Origin: Dendrophyllia cribrosa
Lineage: Eukaryota; Cnidaria; Anthozoa; Scleractinia; Dendrophylliidae
Length of the DNA stretch: 64,000 nucleotides
Reading direction: 5' to 3'
NCBI GenBank assembly: GCA_024195265.1
Contig: JAJLRJ010000005.1
Location: forward strand, 37,257,105 to 37,321,104
A model generated the notes under the pieces. It saw nothing but the letters and a program-made list of their open reading frames with translations, was not told where the DNA came from and made no database searches. Positions 12,584-24,790 of this stretch are shown here, one piece after another; position 1 is the first letter of the stretch; the number at the start of each line of letters is the position of its first letter. The position numbers and the translations under genes are program-made.

Positions 12584-13541
12584 CGAAGAGAACAAATTCA
12601 TAACTGTGCCCAATTCTCTCTGAAGTCTTACTAGGAAAGCTTTATACTTTAGGCTTTTTAAATACTTTTCTGCGAAGAGTGGTAGTCGTGTTTAGCCTGT
12701 CTATTTTGATACTACTACTCTACTACCGATCCATTCAACCTTAAATTTTTGAAAATTTAAGGTGGTTCTGAACCCCACCTACATAATGTTTTAAAACTTT
12801 TGCAAAAGTTGCATCTTATCCTACTGATCAAAATTCGACAATAAAAAATGGGGTTCGCCGAGTCATTTTTGAGTAATTAACACTTAAAGCTAAAATAAAG
12901 GGTGTTTTCAGCACGTTATACTGTTGCTATAGTAACATATTGTGTCACAAAAATGATAACAACGTGTTCACCAATCATTGGGCATTCGTTTGATACCATG
13001 ATTGTAGCATCAACTGATAAAGAGTGGTTATAATGACCCATCAGAAAGTGCAGGATTCCATGATAAGAGGGCGCTCATAAAACAGATATAAGGTATCGCT
13101 TTTAATTCTTAAGAAGAGACTTAACTGTAATCATCATTCGTGTATAACTTAATGTTTCCTTTGCGGAACCCTCCATAAATTGTCTGTTTACAAAATAAAT
13201 AAGCTTTATAGAGCAGAATAGAATACAACATACGCTGAGGTCACTCAGGTATTTGCATTTCGCAGAATTATAGCAATAATAATAACATTGCCGTATCGAT
13301 CGTCTTAACATTTATGCTTCCATCTACAACGCGTTCGGACACATCGATATCATTACTGAATGCAGTGTTAATCGAGGAATTATACCATGGTTTGATTTGA
13401 CAGCGAGCTACTGCGTTAATACTTTTTCAGAAAATGAATATGTCGGGATAAATGTAAAATAAAATGTATTTTGACGCGCCATTCGATATCGCCTTTTTCC
13501 CAGTCCGCAAGTCGGCGTTCGGCTACACGTGTGAGGTTGGT

Positions 13542-13740
13542 AATAGGCCATTTCCGAGTTGCCTTTAGCCTCTCTATCAAAGCGAGGCTAGGTGCGAAAC
13601 CTTTCATATGAAAATGAGTTTTCATTCACATGCAAATAAAACGTATTTGAATGTGAATGAAAACTCATTTTCATATGAAAGGTTTCGCACCTAGCCTCGC
13701 TTTGATAGAGAGGATAAAAGCAACTCGGAAATGGCCTATT
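13542..13740. repeat. 199-bp palindromic MITE, copy 1
   Basis: The arms begin ATAGGCCATTTCCGAGTTGC and run about 90 bases inward. TA precedes and follows the element, consistent with a TA target duplication. A second, very similar copy lies at 40,275-40,473. Confidence 0.8.
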
Positions 13741-13853
13741 AACTTCGGCTTCCATGTATACTGTCATGATGATAAACAAGGAAATGTATTTGAAAAGACC
13801 ACCATAAGGAATTATAGAAGTACCGGATCCTGTAGTAAAGGATCGAATCGGTT

Positions 13854-13971
13854 GGGGGGGGGGGGGGGGGGGGGAAGGGGAGGGTGGGGTAGCCTGCGGA
13901 CAGGCTTCCAGTCGAACGGCGGGGTCATACGCCGTTAAATAGCGCCCCTCAGAGCCAGGAGCCAGCCCCCA

Positions 13972-14004
<33 letters not shown>
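13854..14004 (+). repeat. two long poly-G tracts
   Basis: Runs of 21 G (13,854-13,874) and 33 G (13,972-14,004) are separated by about 100 bases containing CGAACGGCGGGGTC. Their lengths are unreliable in draft assemblies. Confidence 0.7.
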
Positions 14005-14005
<1 letters not shown>

Positions 14006-14039
14006 GGGGGGGAGGGGGGCTACGGGTATGTGTCTTTTA

Positions 14040-14620
14040 AAGTCTATAAAACGTTAATTTTTATTGCTGCTGCAATTACAAAGAAAACCGATATAGCTCT
14101 TCGGATTTTTTTCTGTGAGTTTGTCACAAATACGTTTAAAACCGTTTTACTGACTTATGGAGGGGGAGGTGAACTTTAAATACATTTTGTGTACATACCT
14201 GTAACAAAGTGCTTTTCTCTCAAAATACTAAGAAAATAGTCTGTTTAAAGTCTGTTTGGAAACAGCTCCTGGTTTTAGTATTTTAAAATCGCCATTCAAA
14301 TAGCTCTGACTTATGAACTCAACTTCAAACATATTTTAAATAGATTATTTATGAGCTGTTTAAAAGCGTAGTAATGAATGTCCAATTCAAATAGTATTTA
14401 AACATCATATTTAAAACGTATTTTTATTTTTTACTTGTTAAAACGACATTATAAATCGACAACATTTTATGATTCTTTTCCAAACAGTGTTCAAATAGTC
14501 TATTTAAAACAATTTAGAGTAACACTTCGGCAGTCGTGTTGTCAAAATAATGTTCAAATACTCTATTTGAAATGTAGTTTTGACGACAAATAGCTTACAA
14601 ATACATGGAAAACCCTATCC
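14040..14620. repeat. AT-rich degenerate repeat array, partner of 8.8-9.6 kb
   Basis: Motifs TTTAAAACGTATTT, GTTCAAATAGTCTATTT and GTTTAAAAC recur, largely as reverse complements of those at 8,843-9,640. Confidence 0.5.
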
Positions 14621-15612
14621 GACATAACTTATTCATCGCCGAAGGCGAAGAACAATAAGTTAAACAAGGAGTTTAATTAAACGACCCACTCGAAGATTAT
14701 CGCTAAACAAAAACGCTTATCTGTTTTATGTACTGAGCAGTACAATGGTGGCGCGTGCAAAATCCTATCTTGATTCTTTTCACCGTAGACGTTCTCTACA
14801 AAACATCAAATCATGCTCCGTGATTGAAACTTGTTGCTAGCAGAGATTCCTTTTAGTTTCTACTTCTATATTCAACATACCACGGTGAATGTTTCATATT
14901 TCTATTCAGTGGGCTCAATGTCATCAGGAATTTTTCGCAATTCCGATCTTAAACACATTTCTGATAATTAACGAAAAGCAACTGAACGGTTCGGTTTATT
15001 TTTTTCGGTCTAGCAGAACAAATACATGCACGTTTCAGAGCTAGAACCGAAGTAATCACGAATTAACTTTAAACTCTTTAAGTAATTTACTTTTATGTTA
15101 GATTTACCTTTTAGTTTTGTTCCATTGCCAAAAGCGTCAGATAAGGTCCCCGTAAAGAGGCATATAAAAGCGATCGTGATGTGAAACATCGAGACGCAAA
15201 TTTCCTACTCAAGGTAAATAAATTTCACAGAGCTATAGACACTGATAGCTTCGTTGATAACAAGAAAACTCAAGTTTTGGGTCGGTTCCTTGCGTTCCTA
15301 GCTGCAATGATTACTTCAAATAAAATTCCGCGTTCAATTCAACTTTGTGTTTGTGCGATAGGGTCAGGTCCACTGTCCGAAAATCGTACTAAGCTATGAG
15401 AGTGTGCTGGAATCTAAACACATTATAGCGACGTTCAGCTGCGCGGAAGTTGTAACATTAGCTGTCATGAATAGCAACAAGGAAGGTCAAGGAAAATTGG
15501 AGGTCAAGGAAAATTGGGCGTAGAATGCTCATCCGGTCTACAATGGTATAGAATATCAGGACCTATCAGCCCCTCTTCCTACCACTTTCCACGACCTGCT
15601 ATGTACTAATTA
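14621..15612. other. gene-free DNA
   Basis: No recognisable gene. A 72-codon frame at 15,181-15,399 has no motif I know. Confidence 0.4.
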
Positions 15613-15839
15613 AGCCTGGTTCACACTCATAACGACATGAGAACATGGACATAACGACATAAAGAAAAGATCAGTTGTTTCCTTATGTCGCCATGTTTAC
15701 ATTATTAGTATCAGTAGTATATATATGTCGTTTAATATTGTATTGTTCACGCTGGTGAAATGAATCATCGATACAAGCTGTGTTTTGCACTTGCGTGACC
15801 TCGCCGTTATGTCGTGATGTCACTAGCGCGAACCAGGCT
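15613..15839. repeat. MITE with TTA target duplication (PIF/Harbinger type)
   Basis: AGCCTGGTTC at the left pairs with GAACCAGGCT at the right. Both ends are flanked by TTA, the three-base duplication typical of PIF/Harbinger elements. Internal CATAACGACAT motifs are inverted near the right end. Confidence 0.7.
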
Positions 15840-16772
15840 TTATACTACAATGTAATAATAATGACCGAATTATCCACACATTTTAGTTAAGTGGCACCAG
15901 AAATGCATCATTTCAGCAGTCGAGAATGACGAAAATTTGCATGCATGTCAGGGGACGCCGCGACCTTTGTTGATCGGCATATTCAACCGCCGTTACGGAT
16001 GACCAATGCCCGTCAACTCACAAAACTAGTGTTCTTAGAAGCTGTACCGGTGATAAAATCTTTTGAATCTGACTCACACGAACACTGACCTCAATCTGTC
16101 CATTTCTAGAGTACTTCCCGGTAGCGTGCATTGTCAACAAATTTTAATTCGTTAAGATATTTTTTGTTCTAATCACACAGTGATCATTAGGCGGGGAAAA
16201 ATTTGAAGAAGATTGTCAGGCCTTGACCAGCAGTGAATTCAATACGCACATTAACCGAATTGTGAATAGCATATATGGGCGATCTTTCTCGAATTTTAAT
16301 ATATGCTTTAAATAACCAGGAGTATAATTCTTCTTCATGTTGTTTTATTCCGTCTTTCCTTTATTTAGTTTTATATTATATAGTTTGTCAGATGTGGTCT
16401 AATGACGACAAGGTTTCTCCTTGTTTCAGTTCGACTTCCTTTTTCAGATAATTTCGGAGAAACTGAACAAGCTTACAAATTTAAGAACTATATCAATATT
16501 AGCAATTAAACACGTCAGCAAACGCAATATCAATACTGACAATATCATTACTGAGCTGTACATGCAGCTTAGTAGTAATATAAGAACAAAAAATAGGCCC
16601 CTTTGGGGAGCATGCCGGTGTTAACTGCACGCTGCTTAATTGTCCTTAATTTTTGGATGTACAGTTAATTCAATCATTCTTTTTGTGTTCTGGTTACAAC
16701 GCAAGAAATGCCAGTTCCTTTGTTATCCCCCAATGTAGAACTAATATTATGAATATGGCTCAGAAATTCAAT
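15840..16772. other. gene-free DNA
   Basis: AT-rich, no recognisable coding region, RNA gene or repeat beyond short runs. Confidence 0.4.
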
Positions 16773-16914
16773 AGAGCAAAAAATAGTGCGATTCGGGAAT
16801 AAATCGCACTGCTGAGGAAAAGATGCGATTTGGAGCAAAAAATAGTGCGATTCGGGAATAAATCGCACTGCTGAGAAAAAGATGCGATTTGGAGCAAAAA
16901 ATAGTGCGATTCGA
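16773..16914 (+). repeat. 59-bp tandem repeat, about 2.4 units
   Basis: The unit starts GAGCAAAAAATAGTGCGATT and is repeated nearly perfectly. Each unit carries an internal inverted pair (AGTGCGATT and AATCGCACT), so each can form a small hairpin. Confidence 0.85.
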
Positions 16915-17598
16915 TTTATAACGCTTTCGCGCTATAATAGCGGAGCTCTGCGGGCTGAAGGCCCGCACGAAGCCCCAAACTCATAGAACCAGAGAACCAT
17001 AGAACCCATGCCCGTCATTTTTCATGGTCATGGCTAGCGGAATGTTTCGCGGGCGCGTCGTGTGCCCGGCGTACGCGCCGGGCTAACTCGCGGGCGCGTA
17101 TACCGTCGCAAAATATGCGCGAATGACGCCACACAACATCCGGGATCTTTGCAATTTCACGTCACCTGGGACACTTTTGATGAGAAAACCGTTTAAATTA
17201 AAGTCGTTATTCTCCTGCATTTTTTCGCGGTTTGCTACTCAAGACAGGGATACTAATTAAGGGATACTCAGAAGCCGCTATAGTGGAAAAAGAGGAGCTT
17301 TCAGGGATAAAATCTTGCTTCGAGGATGGGAGCAATGCCGGGAGATGTTTGTCACTTCGGGTTTCAGAACTGAAGAAGCGGAGATTTAAAGAATTTCCAA
17401 GCAGTGGAGGGACTTAAAGGTAAAACAAAAGACATTTTTAGATGGGAATTTATGTTGATATCAATCTGTGATTGACTTTTTCTTTGTGTTCTCGCTAGTT
17501 TTGGAGAATTGTTTATAAAACGTGCTCAATTAAATTCAGTTGTTTTAATTTGTTTCATCGGAGACATCTCGGCCTCGATGAGCTATAAATGGTTCGCG
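16915..17598. other. gene-free DNA with GC-rich palindromes
   Basis: Contains short GC-rich inverted repeats (GCGGGCTGAAGGCCCGC near 16,950; GCCCGGCGTACGCGCCGGGC near 17,067). A 61-codon frame at 17,232 has no known motif. Confidence 0.45.
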
Positions 17599-17741
17599 TT
17601 TTGCTTTTAAACATAAACTTAAGGAGATTTGAATAAAATTTTTCGAAAGAAGATTGTGTTGTCCATTTTTATGTGTTTGTTCATTCATCACATAGGTTGA
17701 AAAGCGATTTTATGTAAACAAAACAAGACTTGGATTTTATA
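17599..17741 (+). repeat. inverted repeat, left copy, flanking the Mutator-like gene
   Basis: About 143 bases, from TTTTGCTTTTAAACA to TTGGATTTTATA, recur as the reverse complement at 24,526-24,669. The best-conserved part is GGTTGAAAAGCGATTTTATG. No target duplication was recognised. Confidence 0.7.
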
Positions 17742-18742
17742 GTTCTAAACTTCACTCGCGTGGTCTTATGCAGATATGTTTGTGTTATTTTTTACAATTT
17801 TGATTTCCAAATCAGTTTCTCGGACAATTTTTTATAAGCAACAGGTGTTTTTTCATTTGGAAATTAGTCGTACTAGTTATTCTAGACGAAGAAAAAGTTG
17901 TTTTTGTGCACTTTTGTACGGTCTAAATGTACTGTGCAAACGGTCGCGTAAGTCTGTTTTTGAGAATTGCTGAAATTAAAAAATGGCCCGGTCGTCAATT
18001 TTATTCTTGTGCTTCCGACCTTTCACCTCAGTTAAGGTGGCTCAATACAGTTTTCTATTTTTTGAGACTTATAAAAGAAGAGTGCGATTTCTCAGGCCTG
18101 GAACTGCATTGTCTTAAATGGCTTTGCTAGTTATTTAAAGTAACTCTCCACTGTACCTTTCATTGTGTTTGCACAATAATTTAAGGTGGCACTATCACGT
18201 TGCATAGCAACAAACTGGACCCACTTTTTACCATCAATTGCGTCTATCTCAAAAACTAAGCCGGTGACCCCATATTTTTATTAAATAAATCTATTTATTA
18301 CACCCAAAAGATAAACCAGGAGAATTTATAAAAAATTCTGTGGAGTAGATTTTGCTTAAATTAAAAAAAAATAGAAAATTTCAAGTTGGAGAAATTTTAC
18401 TCCACAATTTTTTTTAGTATTCTGCACATGCATTCCGCGTTTAATGTTAAACAATTATCTGCATTAAAAAAGTAGGGTCACCGGGTCAGTTTGAGCTATT
18501 CGCTTCGTGGACAGCAAAAAGTTTCACGCGCGTTCCACGCGCAAATAAAAATCTCGACCGTACAAGATCGCACCTTGCGCATGCGTGAAAGCGGTCCGCT
18601 GATCAGTAAAGCCTGTGATTCCACGCGACGCGTGTTGACTTCGAGTTTCTTCGACATGACCGTTTGAAAATTATCCTGCTTAAACTTACATTTCTGGCTA
18701 AAAGAAACGGCTACAACTTACCAGTATATAGAACCGAAGAGG

Positions 18743-21351
18743 TTATTCTTCTCGAGGTATTGTTTCTTGAAAGTGATTCAAGATGGCAGTAAGAATCCGC
18801 TTGGCTCGAGTTACGCGAGGCTGCTTCGATCTACACTGACTGCTACTGGAAGGCATGCTCAGGACTGCCAACAATCCCTTTGAGCCAAACTTCATGTACA
18901 ATTCTCTCAGATCTGAATATGATAGTCCACTTCCAGCAATTTTCTGTGCCATCGACTGGGATATAATTCCATTGCTTTCGGTGGGGCTGAAAAGCTTGCC
19001 ATCAAATGTCTGAAGTCGTTCGTGACGCCGATCCAAGTATGAAAGGTTGTCAACTGCTTGTGAAATACTAATCGCTGCAGAACAATTTACAATTTTTTCT
19101 TTGCTTAACTGAAGAGGAGATTTAAAGATAATTTTGTGTAGTGCTACAACATCTTCCAGTGCATCGTGGGCTTCGAAATTTTCGTTGAAAAGGTGCGAGT
19201 ACAGAGAGGATTGATTTGACTTGCAAAGTTGTCCTGATGGAAGTTGAAGAGCGGGATGTTTTCCTTTCAACAGATCTTTGACAAGAATGTGACTGTCAGC
19301 AAAATAAACATTTAGATCTTTTAGTCTGCGGTGAAAGTTTGCGTCGCTTTTCCGAAGAAGAATTGGAGTGTCAAATGTGGATGAATTATGGCCTAATAAA
19401 ACTGTATAAGATTCTTTCTGATGTGAACTACAGGAACGTACAAGGAAGGCCAGAAACTCCTGTAGCGCTTCACCAAGGGACACCGTTTCAACTGGTTGGT
19501 TTTCTTTCAATAATTGTCTATTTCCATTGATATTTTTAACAGAAAGTTTGTTGACTCGTGTGGCTCTGGAACTGACATTGCTTGTCGGTAAAATGTACTT
19601 TGAGAAAATTGCAAGGTTGGTTTCATTGATTGCAGATAAGTGACAGATCTCCGCGTGTTTTCCAGTGCAGGTAGTTTCGGTGTCAAAAATAATGAAAGAA
19701 TAAGTTTTAGTAGGGTCGTAGGTTAGTGTTTCTGAATTGGGTTTCACAGTATAAGGCGGTACCAGTTTTTCATACTCTTGCAATTCATTTGATGAAATAT
19801 TTTCTAAGAAATGTTCAATCTCAGGGTATGATGTTGGTGAAGGCTGGCTTACACGGGTATCTAAATTCAAACCAACTGATGTTTGATATGTTTTTCCTTC
19901 TTTAGCTTCTTTTCGAAGGATTTGTGAAGTTTTCTGACTGTGTAACTGGTTCCGTCTGTATTTGAAACTTTTTGTTGACTTCCTATTCCCGTCATTCAAC
20001 AATTTTTTGTCCAAGAGATCTCCATTCGACTCACAGAAATACCCAGGCTCGATATCAAGTGCCTCCAAAACTCTGCTAACATAGCTGTAGCCAACATTTT
20101 TTTGGGCTATTCCACATGCAATTCTAAAGTCGCTACTCTCACTGCCACCATAGTACCTGGTTTTGGGGTTTTTTGTTGCAATTGTGCTATTTATGCTTTC
20201 ATTCCTTTGAGAGTTCGCACAGGGGGAGAGCTTATTAATGACAATATCAGTAGCATATTCTAAAAAGAGATTATTTAAGGTATTCCTCAAGGGCTCACCA
20301 TGCAAATCCTTGCCATTTGGAAGGTCAGTGTGCTTGTATGTTAATGGACTTTTTTTGTAGCCACACCAGGTCATGTCACACAATGCATGATTGCCAAATG
20401 CATGCGGCACAATGCAGTTAAGACTTGCTTTTAAAGCATCTGGATTTCCTGCATTTTGAGATATAGCGTAGCTGAAACATTTTGTGAAATAGCTAATCAC
20501 TTTTTGACTCAATGCAGAACAGTTTGGATAAAGTTTTGATGCTTGGATGCGATCCTTGAGATTGTATAAACGACTTGTTAGAGATCTTTTAGTATGAACA
20601 GTATCGGACCACTTTTGGACATCAAATGGCACTTTAGAATGTATATCTGCCAGAGTTGTACTGTCATCATCTCCAACATAAGTAGAAAATTTAACACCTG
20701 CTTCAGGAGCACTCCTCCAAAGTTCGCAAGCTACATCTCTCTCCATTGACTTAGAAGAACCTACATGATTCTTTCTGCAGTCATGATTCTTAGCTACTTT
20801 TCCTGACCTTTTACTTGAGTCACAAACCCTGCAGGACTTGCATCTGGTTGCATAGGATAGAACTTTGCCTGTGACAAACCCCATTGCTGTACCATGACCT
20901 GTAAGAGAGTTGTGACCCTTGCCCCTTTTCTGCCACCCCATGTCGTACGAAACTGCTATTCCAACTAGATCATCCTTTTCTCCCTGATTTGGATATTTTT
21001 TTTCTTCATTTTTCTTTTCCTTTTCCAAAATGTGATTACAACTCTTCTTTGCAATGTTTTCCACAGCCTTCCCGATTTCCCTTTCCCGTCTTTTGAAAAG
21101 TACATTACTTATTGGAGGAACATTTAATGTAGTGAGCAGATTGTTCAATTGTGTTTCTCCAATTCCAATATGAAGGGATCCAAGAACTGCTCTGGTATTT
21201 ACATCACTGGCTAAGGGCCCTCGGCTTCCAGCTCTGTGTTGACCAGATGTATTTACTTTGTTGAGATTTCCGCAATGAGTGCACTTTACAGTGAGTAAAG
21301 TACTAAATCCACTCCTTCCTTCACCAACAGTGTTCGCTATTGACAGGGGGC
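18743..21351 (-). CDS. Mutator-like transposase + DEDDh exonuclease, exon 3
   Basis: This large exon opens after an acceptor TTTTCAG (exon starts at 21,351) in the phase left by exon 2, and continues to the stop at 18,743 with no interruption (868 complete codons). The first part matches what I know of the Mutator-like transposase domain widespread in cnidarians: AVSYDMGWQKRG, the cysteine pairs CKSCRVC and CTHCGN, GDDDST, and TRYYGGSESSDF. The C-terminal 300 residues form a DnaQ-like exonuclease: FDTETT (first acidic pair), LLGHNSSTFD, and HDALED (the H-x4-D of DEDDh enzymes). Predicted activity is transposition or cut-and-paste DNA handling plus 3'-5' exonuclease trimming. The frame is intact, so the gene may be active or domesticated. 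Confidence 0.85.
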
Positions 21352-22176
21352 CTGAAAATCACATGATTGATGTTTGTGTAACCAACTGATTTTGACTAGG
21401 GGTGGGTAACATTATTATTGAAGGAGAAATAATTTGTTTGTCAGAGCTGTAGTCTGAACATTACTTGAAAATATTTCCTTTTTTGTCATTGTTATGGTTT
21501 AATTTTATCCTTGGCTGAAAATTTATTTTCCTTTGTTTTTGGGTGTGGTAATGAGTGGTAAATAAAGGAAAATGAAATTTGGACCAAGGATAAAATTCAA
21601 ACACAACATTTTAAGACAGCTTTGATGTTGCATTGTTCTGACTCTAAGACATGTTGTCACAACATTGTAAAGAATATACCATATTTCTTCTATTAAGGCC
21701 CCCTGGAGACTAATTAGTTTTCGATTTTACAAGGGGGTCGGGGGGGGGGGGGGGGGGGGGGGGTATTAGAAAGGGGCTTAATAGAATGTTTAATTAGAGT
21801 TGGTAAAGTTTTTACACTTTTATCCTAGATAGCATGATCATGGCCTTGAACAACCGTGCCATGGTGCGTACCCTGTTGTAAAATGAAAATGTGAAATAAA
21901 TATTGTGAAACTGCAGAATAATAATAAAAAAATGTAGTCAAGTATTTTCACAGATTAAAATTATAACTTATAAAATTAAATAAAGATACCACATTAATTT
22001 TAAAATGTTACGACTGTTGACTTTTTTGTTTGTTTTTGTTTTTATTGTAAATTAAATTATTATTTTATTATTATGCGATTCTCTCCAGTTCTCTGACATT
22101 TATTATTATTATTATTAGTTTTTAAGTGAAATTAATTGTGAAAAAATCTTTAAAAGATTTTCTAAGTTTGACTTAC

Positions 22177-22264
22177 CTGCGTGGCAGTGCGAGCAAGACT
22201 TAAGTTCATTTCTCAACACATCCAGGTTTATGAGTCTTGTTCCTAATTTTTCTTCTTCAGTTTG
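22177..22264 (-). CDS. Mutator-like transposase gene, exon 2
   Basis: An 88-base exon bounded by acceptor TTTTTTAG and donor GTAAGT. It reads QTEEEKLGTRLINLDVLRNE and ends with a CSHCHA zinc-knuckle-like pair. It enters in phase 0 and leaves in phase 1, fitting exons 1 and 3 exactly. The joined protein continues through the PLSIANTVGEGRSGFSTLL stretch that typifies the family. Confidence 0.8.
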
Positions 22265-22362
22265 CTAAAAAAAGTAATTGTTGTTCGAGTATTCAACGGC
22301 GTCGTATTGTATATAAAAATGCGAGGTAATTTGCAACAATTTTCCTTGATAAAAAAACTCAC

Positions 22363-22872
22363 CTGTCTTGATCTAGTCATTCTTTTTTCAACTGGTTCAT
22401 AATCCTTGTCCTCTCCGTTGTGTTCGTTTCCCATGGGTCTTTTTAAATTATCTTTAGATTCCGCCAGTTTTTTGACGGCGCTCAGATGACCTTTCGACAC
22501 AAAGCGCCCTTTGCAGCGCTCAAGTGTGTGATCAGCAGAGTTTTCCTTTTCGCTGTCGTCGTTACCAGCATAAGCGGTAGAAGAAGAGTAACATAAATAA
22601 CCAACGGTAAGACTGGCCAGATAAAAAGAACGAAGAAAACCAGAAGATATTTTTTTCCCCTGCTGTCTTCTAGATTGGCCGGCGCGATCGATCGCAACAT
22701 GAACATCACATATTTCTTCGTTTAATTTCCAGCACAGCGGTTTAAAAACATGTTTTTCTTTCGAAATTGCCAGACGAACGGATGTTGTCGGAGTAAAAAA
22801 TAACTGATAACGTAGAAAACTCACTAAACTCGGCTGAAACAAACTTTTACGAAGAAGGCCTTGCGCCGCCAT
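22363..22872 (-). CDS. Mutator-like transposase gene, exon 1
   Basis: Starts at ATG in a strong context (AAACATGGCGG) and ends at donor CAG/GTGAGT, 170 codons in phase 0. The C-terminal part contains CKGRFVSKGHLSAVKKLAES and MTRSRQ, which resemble the usual start of this transposase family. The first 100 residues look unlike the family and include a hydrophobic stretch (GFLRSFYLASLTVGYLCY), so an unrecognised intron or a recruited leader is possible. Full three-exon product: 1,068 residues. Confidence 0.65.
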
Positions 22873-22978
22873 GTTTGTTTTGATTTTCTCAAACTTTAAA
22901 TCTCGCGCGACCTCACGCTGAAGTGCGCGCTAGCTCCCAGTCTTCTCACGGAAATATTACTGTTTTGAGCCACCTTAA

Positions 22979-23743
22979 GTTTATCATCGGCTTTCTGTTC
23001 AAAGAGCGACGCTGTTAGGCTCAGCCTATCTATATATATTAGTTAAATATACTAGAATACTTATTTTAAAGAAAAAATAATAACCGATTTCCAACCATTT
23101 CCATGCGAATAAATTAATCTGTGTTATCAAGTGTTGCCAGATCCCATACTGCGTTGTGTACACGTGCTTGATAAGCACGTTTTTGCTTTGGATCGAGAGA
23201 AGTAGGCAACCTAACGGCAGGGAATGCAGAAAGGTGTTAATTGTGATTGGATGATGATTGTAGCACAAAAGAAAGATCACTTTAAAATAAAGTTCCAGTA
23301 CATTTTATTTAAAAAACATGTTGTCCATAGGTTGATGCATTCTCAGTAAAAAAAAACTAAACGATCTTATGTGGGGAAAGCGAAATGCCGCGGAACAATA
23401 GAGCATTGCATACATCTTACATGCATTGTTATTTAAACATTACATGAAAAGGGCAAACAATTGCAAAGAGTACTAAGTTTAACAAGGTCTTTTAACTTTT
23501 GAAGTCAATTCGTATTAATTAAGCACGATGCCTTCTCCCCGTAAATTGGTATGCTAATGAAAGAAAATGTATATGTAAACAATGACATCAGCAAAGATAA
23601 TCTATAGCTCATTTCACCTGCCAAGTACTCAAAGCTGCTTTTTCGGGGGGTGACTTTCCGTAAAACAAGCGATATATGTATGTGCTGCCCCAAGGGTATG
23701 TTCCACGGCATTTATTACAAGCTCAGTTGGAAGCAATGACCAA
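22979..23743. other. upstream flank of the Mutator-like gene, no gene seen
   Basis: AT-rich DNA. GAGCCACCTTAA ending at 22,978 is inverted relative to TTAAGGTGGCTC at 18,032, but no flanking duplication is present. Near 23,605 a CACCTGCCAAGTACTCA segment recurs at 34,866 and 36,199. Confidence 0.45.
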
Positions 23744-23946
23744 AGCTGGAGTTTTCAGTGTCACGTAATTTTTACACGCGTTTTGCGTGCGTAAATATAT
23801 TTACCGAGGCTGTATGAACAGCTTGCGTAATAGTTAAAAAATGAGCACGATTGAACTTTTTGCGTTTTTACAAGCTGTTTATCGTCTCTTATTTTATTTA
23901 CGCACGTAAAACGCCTGTAAAAATTACGCGACACTGGAAATCCAGC
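23744..23946. repeat. 203-bp palindromic MITE
   Basis: AGCTGGAGTTTTCAGTGTC pairs with GACACTGGAAATCCAGCT. The arms include GTAATTTTTACACGCGTTTT and its inverted near-copy. Confidence 0.75.
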
Positions 23947-24525
23947 TTAAAAGGCACATCACAGACACAAAAAATATAATTACGTTACTTATAGGAAATT
24001 TATAATGAAATTGATTCTGGCGACACGAATCTGGTTTTGTTTACATTTTGAATGAACGGACAAAAACCGTGAAATAAACTACAAATTCTTCTTAGCAATA
24101 TTTTATTCAAATATTCATAAGTTTTATTCCAAAAGGAAAACTGACGCAGTACTTAAATTCTCGCACCGAGGCCGGAAACTGTCCTCGCTGGCGAGTTGGC
24201 GAAAATGTCAATAGGAAAAGTACCATACAACTGAACAAAAATAAAAATAAAGACTTTTCTCAAGGTTGAAGCGACAAAAACAAACTCCAAAGTTGTTGTC
24301 CACGAGAGCTTTTTCTCAATATTTATAACTAGTAGTAATTGGAAATTAGGGGAGTGCGTTCGACAGGGTGGGGTGATGGTACAAGGGGGTGAGGAAGTGA
24401 GAGGTGGAGGTGAGGGCCAATAGGCGGTGGTGGTGGGGAAGGGGGGGGGGGGGGGGGGGGGGAGGCTGGTCAAGGAGTGGCAGTTAATATATTGTCATAT
24501 TCTCTGGATATTTTCAGTTAAGAAG
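23947..24525. other. gene-free DNA with poly-G tract
   Basis: Contains a G-rich strand with a 22-G run (24,441-24,462). A partial repeat of the TTATTCAAATATTCAT segment of the inverted repeat at 24,526-24,669 lies near 24,105. No gene recognised. Confidence 0.45.
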
Positions 24526-24669
24526 TATAAAATCCAAGTCTTGTTTTGTTTACATAAAATCGCTTTTCAACCTATGAAATTAATGAACAAACACATAAAA
24601 ATGGACAACAAAATCTTCTGTTGAAAAAAAATTATTCAAATATTCATTAGTTTTTGTTTAAAAGCAAAA
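24526..24669 (-). repeat. inverted repeat, right copy, flanking the Mutator-like gene
   Basis: Reverse complement of 17,599-17,741. Together they bracket about 7.07 kb that includes all three exons of the transposase-exonuclease gene. Confidence 0.7.
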
Positions 24670-24790
24670 GTAAATAACCTGATTTGGCAATAGCAGTTAT
24701 TGTAAAATTTGACGTCTACAAAGACTTCCATCTTGTGTACCCATATGCCCAGTCACTGCCTCAGCTCAATTATCAGTTGGCTTCCATGAA

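Noticed and set aside
22482..22709. 75-aa minus frame overlapping exon 1 of the Mutator-like gene
   Set aside because: Alternative frame of a region with good exon evidence; no motif.
18032..22978. TTAAGGTGGCTC inverted pair as proven transposon ends
   Set aside because: No target-site duplication flanks them and similar TTAAGGTGG sequences occur elsewhere (12,758, 18,181), so they are mentioned only as candidates.
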